From Curvularia sp. ZM96 (Eukaryota > Ascomycota > Dothideomycetes > Pleosporales > Pleosporaceae), in the NCBI GenBank assembly GCA_022457065.1, contig JAJGBQ010000001.1:7874001-7938000 (forward strand): a stretch of DNA of 64,000 nucleotides, given 5' to 3'. Positions within the stretch are counted from its first letter, which is position 1. Each line of letters opens with the position of its first letter. A program made the position numbers and the translations under genes. Under the pieces are notes generated by a model that worked only from the letters and a program-made list of their open reading frames with translations, was not told where the DNA came from and ran no database searches. Below are positions 57,111 through 64,000 of this stretch, piece after piece.

Positions 57111-57893
57111 CGTCGCTGTGGGATGTGAGTATGTGTAATACGTAAGTTAGGGCTCCAGGCAGATGTGGAGATGACATCTCCATTGGGTGCGCTAGCGAGC
57201 AAGTATTTCATGATCTTTTTTCGCTCGCGTGTATTGCGGGTGGTTTTGACAGCGTGGTAGTCAACCTGTCGCTGTTTCAAGCAAGTCAAGCATATTTCAT
57301 CAAAGCCAGTTTCAGAGGAGAATTATATGGGATAAATCGTTTATATTTCATGAGGCCAAGATGTGAAGATTGCTTGGTCCATTGCTTCCACATTTGCGTG
57401 GGTATAGTGGTTGATTCAGTTTTGTGGACATTCAGAAACTAAATGTCGAAAAAAGGCAATACGAAAAGATTGCTTCGATGGAGCACTGCTGCTACAATAG
57501 AAAAGAAAAGCCTCTCTGGAAGACTACGCTGGCTGTTTTTATGCATAGCGAAAAAGATGTCCCCCCGCGGACACCATACCAAAATTACAATGTGTTTTCT
57601 TACAGTAAATCAAAATGCAGCTCGGCGATCAGCCCCGTTTGCGATGGGTGGGGAGAGTGTGCCCTCCATGCCTCTATACCGACCGATATGTGCATTTACC
57701 GTCTCTGAATCGAGGAAAAAATTGAGGGTATGCTGAAAGTAAAAAATATGACTCCACTGCTCGCAATCTGCGGCAGTGACAGGTCCCGGTGATGCAGCAT
57801 CGTGAGTGCGGTGTTTTTCGGCATATCCTCCAACGCTTGCGAACCATCTCAGGGAAATAAAGTACCGCCAATCCTTCTCTTTCTCAACACGTA
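57111..57893. other. Intergenic region, second HET promoter
   Basis: 783 bp upstream of the HET gene and downstream of the pseudo-protease gene (same strand). Short frames only; no gene recognised. Confidence 0.35.
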
Positions 57894-59523
57894 TCACGTT
57901 TCTGTTCTTTCTTCTTTTTTCTCTTCCTGGTGTTCATCATCCGTTGGCATTTCATGGAACTGTTGTGCCGGCAATTCGTAAACGTAATCCGGATCGCCCA
58001 GTTCTGGCACCGGCCTGCCCTCATGCAGCTCACTTTTACCGTGCTTATCCGGAAGTTCGCTGATATTAACGACGTTAGGCTCGAGTTCTGACGGCTCGGA
58101 CCCGTCGCACATGGCTTTTTCATTTACGATCGTGTCCATAGCCACTTCATCCGGCGCCTTGTTTTGCTTTCGCTTCCGTGCAAAGAGCCATGCACCAGCG
58201 ATGAGAAGAACTATCGCAGCTACACATCCGATGACGATTCCAGCTATCGCGCCGCCTGAAAGGCCGCCCTTGCTCTTCCTAACCTCAACTATGTAAGTGG
58301 TAATGTTTAGCCGGGGTAATATAGGGATAATTTCGGGTTCTAGGCTATCCCATTTCGCGGCGCTAACGTTGAAGATTCCAGATTCAAAGTCCACACCGAC
58401 GTATGCCTCTTGCAAAAATGCCCTTCCGATTGCGTATTGGGAGTCATTGTCAGCCCTACGGATAGGAAAATAGTTCGTAGCGTTGGCAAATATTGGGTAC
58501 CCGGCCTGCAGGTCAAAAGCAGCATAAGGAAGTTGGATAGTGGTAGTGTTGCCAGTTGAGGATGCGTCCGAGCCTATGGTTACTGTCAGGACTGGCCTGA
58601 GCTCACGGAGCTTATCCCTTTGGGAGTCGGGAAGGACGTAGCGTCCAGATGCTTCATGGTATTCCAGCCCGAAAACAGACTCAAAGCGATCGCACACCGA
58701 CTTCGGAAGCCACATTTCAGGGATCGAAGAATCGAGTGGGGCGAAGATTTGTTCATTGTTGATTAGAGATAGTGTACCGTTCATTGTGTTGGATGCTACC
58801 ATGTCGTGTACGGCAACTGTTAGAGCTCTGGTGATGTCGGAGTTGATCTTAACAGTGAGAGGTTCTGACGCGCGCGAACCGTCGTAGCCTCCGAGGATCA
58901 GGCTTCCTGGTACCTTTGTACCCCGATATGAAGCGCCTGCCTGATAGCCATAAGCCAAGCTTGGTATATGTCCTTCGTCTTTAAGAGTGGATAGGAAAGA
59001 TGGCGAATTGGCAGTTTCTGAATAGTTAATGGGTAAAGGCAGAAGTCCGATATGCCCTAACCAGAAGCCAGGCGAGACATATGCAGTAACTGGGAACTTT
59101 TCGATTTTGATATCGTTCAAGAGGACGGTTTCAAAGCCAACAAAGCCATTCCCGGTGATACCGTGATTCCTCTCGAGTCCGAGTTCGTAGAGGTTGATGC
59201 CCTGCCAGGTAGAGGACATGTTCGGCTGGAAGCCTGGACTCGCTCTCTGTTGAAATGGCGCCGCACCGCGAGAGCTGCCGCATGATGGCGTATCACCCTG
59301 GAGTCGCGTGCACTCTTCGCCGTTTGGGAGCCATATGTTCGACGATTGGAAGGACGGAAAGACTTCGAATGTTTGTGGTGGCGTACCCGCTTGGATCATG
59401 AAGCTGTACTGATTAGCGCAATGTGCGAGAGCACCCGTTCGAGTATTGACAAACATACCCTGACCAGCTTCCATCGTTTCCATACCACTGCCCTGATCCC
59501 TCGACAACTAGTGGTGCTGCCAT
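57894..59523 (-). CDS. Membrane-anchored aspartic protease-like protein lacking the first catalytic Asp
   Basis: Exon 59523-59459 and exon 59403-57894 join in phase 2 to 524 residues; the junction restores GQWYGNDGSWSGFMIQAGTP, the usual opening of this fungal pepsin-like family. At the first catalytic site the sequence is VFPSFQSSNIWLP, so the Asp-Thr-Gly triad is Pro-Ser-Phe (residues 38-40). The second site is APLDSSIPEMWLP, with Asp kept but Thr-Gly changed to Ser-Ser. A transmembrane helix (GGAIAGIVIGCVAAIVLLIA) and an acidic cytosolic tail of about 90 residues follow. No signal peptide is seen at this start; an upstream exon cannot be excluded. Probably not proteolytic. Confidence 0.78.
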
Positions 59524-60066
59524 TTGGGTGCTGTCCACGCCGCAAAACGTATGCGCTTGCGACGGCTGTGTCTGCCTCGAGGGAAGCACAAAGACTCCTC
59601 GGAAATTGGTGCCAGTATACTGTATCTAAAGATGTCAAGGCAGGGTCTAGACGGCAGCTGAATGCGCCACCCTCAACGGCCAGGGTTTGCTGTAGCTTGT
59701 GAGTGGACCTTGAGAAAAGCACCCCCGGTCGTCCGCAGGTAAGCATATCGGTTGCCTAACCACGCTTACTCAAAAGCGCAATCAGACATTATTGCACTCA
59801 GCCACATTCAGGCAGTACCTACGCATGCAACCAATGGTAATGCGTATGCTGCGGCTGCGCCAAGATTATGCCGTTGGGGGCCAACATTCAGAGCTGAGGG
59901 ACAACACACGAAGCAACGGAAGGATTCATCGTCGGCAATGGGGCCGTACGATCTGTCTTCTGATATGTTCGCCTTACTACTCGGCTCCATTTTCCTGGGC
60001 TGTGGGTTCTCTTCTCTATCGCAGTCTCTCTGCCTGTGAGACCCAACCTCCAGCCTTACAGCGATC
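59524..60066. promoter_or_regulatory. Divergent intergenic region, pseudo-protease / wall protein
   Basis: 543 bp. If the pseudo-protease has a 5' exon with a signal peptide, it would lie here: an open frame in phase continues upstream to about 59630 without a Met. Both promoters should be in this region. Confidence 0.4.
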
Positions 60067-62366
60067 ATGACGGGCCCTTTCGTGCTTGTGTACCTATGCT
60101 TTGTTGGTAATATTTCGAGTCCTCTTGCTTAGACACGAGCTGATTGTAACTTTCTCACTAGCTGTATGTGTGGCATTCCCGCACGCCGCATACAACATAA
60201 ACACATTGCAGGCCCGAGATGATGGATGTACTACTAGATATGTTACAATGACGAGCAATTTCTATATTGCGCCAAATTTTGCGCCGTCGACACGCACAGC
60301 GCGAATGACTCTACTTGTACACATCACGCCATTCTACAACGGTTCAACATCGACAAGTACAGAGACACTCGGCCACAACTTGACTGCAACGGCAATGAAA
60401 ACACCCACTAAGTCGTGGGGTACATTTTCAGTACCATGGCCAAAGATTACATCCACATCAGACACGACTACAACAGGGCCGGATATGATTACAGCAGTTC
60501 CAGACACAATTGCAGTACCAGACACAACCGCAGCACCAGATGCACCAGCAGCACCAGATGCACCAGCAGCACCAGATACAACTGCATCGCCGGACACAAC
60601 TACATCGCCGGACACAACTGCATCGCCGGACACAACTGTATTACCAAGCATAACTGCAGTACCAGGCACAACCCCAGTACCAGGCACAACTTCGGATGTG
60701 CAAAACACAACCGCTGCTGCAGCAGACACTACTACATCAGTGTGGAATACACCCCCGGTAGTGGGAAGCAAAACTACAGCACCATGGAATTCGTATCCAG
60801 TCATGTGGAACTCAACTATAATCGACAAGCGTATGGTGATTCCAACAGTTAAGGAGTAAGCCTACCGTGTAAAACTCATCTGAGTCCTGCTAATCGTGCG
60901 AAAAGTCTCAAAAGAAATTGGAATAGCTCGATGCCATACCCTACCGGATATTATCCTACTAACGGTCCTACCCACGGTCCTACTGATGCTCCTGAGATAC
61001 CGCCCGGCTCGAGGACTTGCGAAATAACTCTTACATCCATTGCTACATCAGTGCAAACTCTTCCTGCAGCGTCTTACATTATAACCGAGACAGCGATTAC
61101 CGTTTCGACTCTCTTCGATTATGATCATCTTACACCACCAGTTTACAATCCAGGTGCAAAAACAACCACGTAAGGATGTTGCTCATCATACCACGCAGTA
61201 GGCTAACCAAGAGGCGCAGTAGGCCAGAAGGCCCTGTCGGCATCCAGAGGCCTGATGATCCTCCACATACCACGAAAGTTGGCCCATCAAGGCCCGGTCA
61301 GATAGATGCACCTCCGCAAGCTGGACCGGCCAACCCGACAGCTACCAAAAAACAGGTCATAACAGACACCCCTGGTTCACCGGTGACGAGGGTACCCAAT
61401 GGCATGGCCCCTACCCCGATAGTCACACTACCTGGAGCTGGTCCCATTGCAATCGACCCGTCAAGATCCGTAATTGTCATCGGCGACAAGACCAGTGTTT
61501 TCAAACCAGGCCAACAAACCACTATAAACGACGTGCCAATTTCGTTTGACAGCTCCGCTGGGTTCGTGGTGGTTGGTGGCACCAAAACGATTGGCCTACC
61601 ACCGATAACCCCAGCACCCGTTGCACCATCGGCTGTCATTGGCGGCACGACCATCGACATCAACCAGATAGCCACAGAGCTCAAACCTGGGCAGGTTACC
61701 ACCATCGGCAGCGATACCATTTCCCGCGATGATTCTGGCTCTTTTCTCGTAATAGATGGAACAAGCACTGTAGCAGTGCCTCAAGGTGTATCGATACCAC
61801 GCACTTCCAGAGTTGAAGTGAACGGGATCGCAATTCCTATCGGAGAGCTTGCAGCAGAGCTCGCCCCTGGGGAAACAACCGTCATCGGCAGTATGACTAT
61901 CTCGCGCGACAACTCCGGCTTGATCATCGGTACTAGTACCATTCCACTTCCAGCTACAGCAAATGAAATCGTTCTTGGGGGCACGACCATATCTGCTGGC
62001 GCTCTACCGTCTGGCTTTTCCTTCCTACCATCCACAGCTGGAGGAGGCCTGTTGCTGCCAAATGGCGAGACTTTGATGCCCGGTAGCGAGACGACAATTA
62101 ATGGTGTGGAGATCTCGCTTGCACCTGGAGAGACACCCGTTGCGGTAATTGAGGACTCGATTTCCGTGACAGCAACTACGACTAGTGAAAGTGAAAGTAC
62201 TGAAGGAGACGACACATGCACTGGTGGTTCCATGTGCACACAACCCAGCAAAACCTCGGCTGGTCAAACCGGCAGCACGACCCCAGCTTCCTCAGCGGAG
62301 GAGCTGGCCTGTGGGAAGTGGCGCGATTTCGTTTTTGCGGGCATTTTTGTTGGGATCTTCATCTAG
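60067..62366 (+). CDS. Secreted repeat-rich cell-wall-type protein
   Basis: Four exons (60067-60106, 60162-60855, 60906-61169, about 61220-62366) keep one frame of 714 residues. The signal peptide MTGPFVLVYLCFVAVCVA spans the first junction. Exon 2 encodes about ten hexapeptide repeats of PDTTAS type. Exon 4 encodes a second array of longer units, each with GGTTI, a PG-x(2)-TTI turn and TISRDDSG-like strand, suggesting a beta-solenoid. The C terminus has Cys-containing Ser/Thr-rich sequence and a short hydrophobic end (FVFAGIFVGIFI) that could be a GPI signal. The last acceptor is ambiguous (61213, 61219 or 61222 as intron end); 61219 was chosen. No enzyme domain. Confidence 0.75.
60500..60690 (+). 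repeat. 18-bp minisatellite encoding hexapeptides
   Basis: About ten and a half units of 18 bp, for example CCGGACACAACTGCATCG, encode PDTTAS, PDTTTS, PDAPAA and PGTTPV. The central units are nearly identical, so copy number probably varies between strains. Confidence 0.85.
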
Positions 62367-62922
62367 ACTAGCCTTTGGCATGATATATACCACGTTGGAT
62401 GCAATTAGGCACATCGGTTTTCGTACTTAGGGGAATTGTATAATACCATTTTCGGGAGATCTTTGAATCTCGCTTTCAACAAATAAGGAGTAATGTCTTT
62501 GAAAACTATTGTCTTGATTGTAATTACATCATGGCTTTCTTGAACAAGAGTTATTCGATACTACGCCCCTTGTATCCGCTGCGTCATTACTCAAAACGTC
62601 TCATAGCTAGGGACACCATTGGTACAAGAAGACAACGATGGCAGAAGATTGGATGACAAATTGTTTTGCATTCTGGAAGACTTCATTCAACGTTGGTGCG
62701 TTTGATATGCAGAAGCTTGCGTCTGCGCAGGACTTACATGTGAAGACAGAAGGAACACTTCAAGAAAACACCAGATCTAGCATATCACTATGCGTTACAA
62801 AATCGTCCCCATAACACTGTCTCACATTATACAAATAAGAGGCCATTGCCAGCTACAATTTCTGAATAGCAAGAGACCCGGTTTGTACCATTGGCTCACC
62901 GCCTCCACTGAACTGTCACCCC
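62367..62922. other. Convergent intergenic region, wall protein / RBR protein
   Basis: 556 bp between two stop codons. AT-rich at 62480-62560. Nothing else. Confidence 0.35.
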
Positions 62923-64000
62923 TTACGCAATGTTGCCATGTTTCCGCTGCATGTGTTCGTAGGTCTCTTCTCCGCTGCCAAACGTCTTCATACAGAACCA
63001 GCAGATGTGAACCTGGCACACTATGCATTTCATGTGATTGCAACCATATGTTTTCTCGATCGGCACCCCGCACTTGGGGCAGTCTCGCACATCATTATTC
63101 TTCTTCCACTGCTTGAGTTCTTCTTCTCCCCCAGCGGCGGCTTTGATCAGGGCTTTGTTGGCCTCACAAGTTAGCCCGTCGTGGGGATTTTGATGGCAGC
63201 TCGTGCAGATGGAGCTAAGGCAGCCGTCGCAGTCAAAAGTTCGAGGGTTTTCAGCGTTTGAGATTCTGTAGAAGCGGTCGCAGTCTGGTGTAGAGCAGTA
63301 TTGGAATTCGGTTGTTCGACTGCGAAGGTATGAGGTCAGAGATGTCTGGAGAAGGTTGTCGTATTCAGTCCCAGAAAGAACTTTCTTCACGTCGGCAAGA
63401 GTTATTGGAACTCCACAGACAGCCCCTTCCCCGAGGCATTTGAGCGGGAAAGAATTGGCAGACGTGCACTGCGAGACAAGGCAGAAACTGCAATAGAAGT
63501 GGCTGCATGACGTCTTGATAGGCGCTTCAGGTGGGGTGAGGCAGACCGGGCAGAGTAGCTCGGAGTCGTCCCCGTCGATGGAGACCCCGGCTACTTGTGT
63601 TTCCAATGAAGGAGATGCACACGATGTAAGAATTTCCTGTATCTGGACCACATCTTTTGTGGAGCCTTCAACGATGATTCGCTTCGGGTTGCTGATGATA
63701 TCTAGTTTCACTTTTTCTTTTCCAAGGGCTGCGACAATTTGTCGAAATCCCCCTTTGAGAGCAAAAGCCAGAGTCTCGGAATCAAGAACCACAGTGTGGG
63801 AATGTTCCTCCAGTTCTGCACATTTCGCCACTAGAGCGCGTTCGACTTGTTCGATACCCATGTCGTCTCCATATAGTCGAAGAACCGATCGACGTAGATC
63901 TTGGTGTATTAAAACACCATTTGTGGCTCCGAGATTGTCCAGAAAGCTTTTTGACGAGGGTCTGAAGTAAAACGGGTCTGTGATCGGGCCATTTCCGTCG
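62923..64000 (-). CDS. RBR-type (RING-IBR-RING) E3 ubiquitin ligase, C-terminal part; 5' end outside window
   Basis: The frame is open from the right edge to the stop at 62923. The visible 358 residues contain a KH-like or helicase-linker-like stretch (VKLDIISNPKRIIVEGSTKD), then RING1 (LCPVCLTPPEAPIKTSCSHF, FYCSFC), an IBR region (YCSTPDCDRFYR, FDCDGCLSSICTSC) and RING2 (DCPKCGVPIEKTYGCNHMKC with a Cys in the catalytic position, CWFC). Family knowledge: RBR ligases pass ubiquitin through a Cys in RING2. In some fungal and plant proteins an RBR follows a DEAH helicase; the part before RING1 would fit that, but the helicase would lie outside the window. Confidence 0.88.
   Translation of the reverse strand, partial: DGNGPITDPFYFRPSSKSFLDNLGATNGVLIHQDLRRSVLRLYGDDMGIEQVERALVAKCAELEEHSHTVVLDSETLAFALKGGFRQIVAALGKEKVKLDIISNPKRIIVEGSTKDVVQIQEILTSCASPSLETQVAGVSIDGDDSELLCPVCLTPPEAPIKTSCSHFYCSFCLVSQCTSANSFPLKCLGEGAVCGVPITLADVKKVLSGTEYDNLLQTSLTSYLRSRTTEFQYCSTPDCDRFYRISNAENPRTFDCDGCLSSICTSCHQNPHDGLTCEANKALIKAAAGGEEELKQWKKNNDVRDCPKCGVPIEKTYGCNHMKCIVCQVHICWFCMKTFGSGEETYEHMQRKHGNIA

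Noticed and set aside
60334..60828. 164-codon antisense frame across the hexapeptide repeats
   Set aside because: It arises from the 18-bp repeat, which leaves the opposite strand open; the sense strand has signal peptide and splice sites.

Overview
The window reads as nuclear DNA of a filamentous ascomycete, most likely a Dothideomycete of the Pleosporales type (inferred from protein flavour, not from a search). Supporting signs are many 50-90 nt GT-AG introns, HET-domain and NACHT-ankyrin genes, an AA9 lytic polysaccharide monooxygenase, a Pth11-like receptor, a LaeA-like methyltransferase and a tRNA-Lys(CTT) with an intron. Twenty-six protein genes and one tRNA gene are described. Splice sites were chosen by eye, using reading phase and family conservation.

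Layout. 1-5 kb: SBF-like transporter (cut by the left edge), MTHFSD-like protein, ArsH. 5-8.5 kb: gene-poor. 8.5-15.3 kb: Pth11-like receptor, secreted histidine phosphatase, JIP5. 15.6-24 kb: HET-domain protein, AA9 enzyme, then a NACHT-ankyrin NLR next to a HeLo-like-domain gene. 24.5-29.7 kb: charged unknown protein, glutaminyl cyclase, mitochondrial membrane protein. 31.6-38 kb: a 1,207-residue subtilase and a BTB protein. 39.4-43.4 kb: NOG2, mitoribosomal protein mS26, tRNA-Lys. 44-51.5 kb: GH128 glucanase, L-asparaginase, cation/proton antiporter, small unknown protein, Mn-SOD. 52-57 kb: LaeA-like methyltransferase, O-methyltransferase, second HET protein. 57.9-64 kb: pseudo-aspartic protease, repeat-rich wall protein, RBR-type RING protein (cut by the right edge).

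The most interesting locus is 19.9-24.0 kb. A HeLo-like-domain protein carries two copies of a degenerate C-terminal motif (N-x-S-x4-G core). The adjacent NLR carries one copy near its N terminus, before the NACHT domain. This is the arrangement of fungal amyloid-signalling pairs of the HET-S/NWD2 kind (two repeats in the effector, one in the receptor). Alternatively, a phase-compatible 441-nt intron could fuse both into one protein. With two HET-domain genes, the window is rich in self/non-self recognition genes.

Other points: an aspartic-protease homologue lacking its first catalytic Asp, divergent from a repeat-rich wall protein; a Mn-SOD with an alternative secretory N terminus; a divergent LaeA-like/O-methyltransferase pair; and a BTB protein with four Trp-Gly/poly-Lys modules. 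No transposon, CRISPR array or rRNA was recognised.
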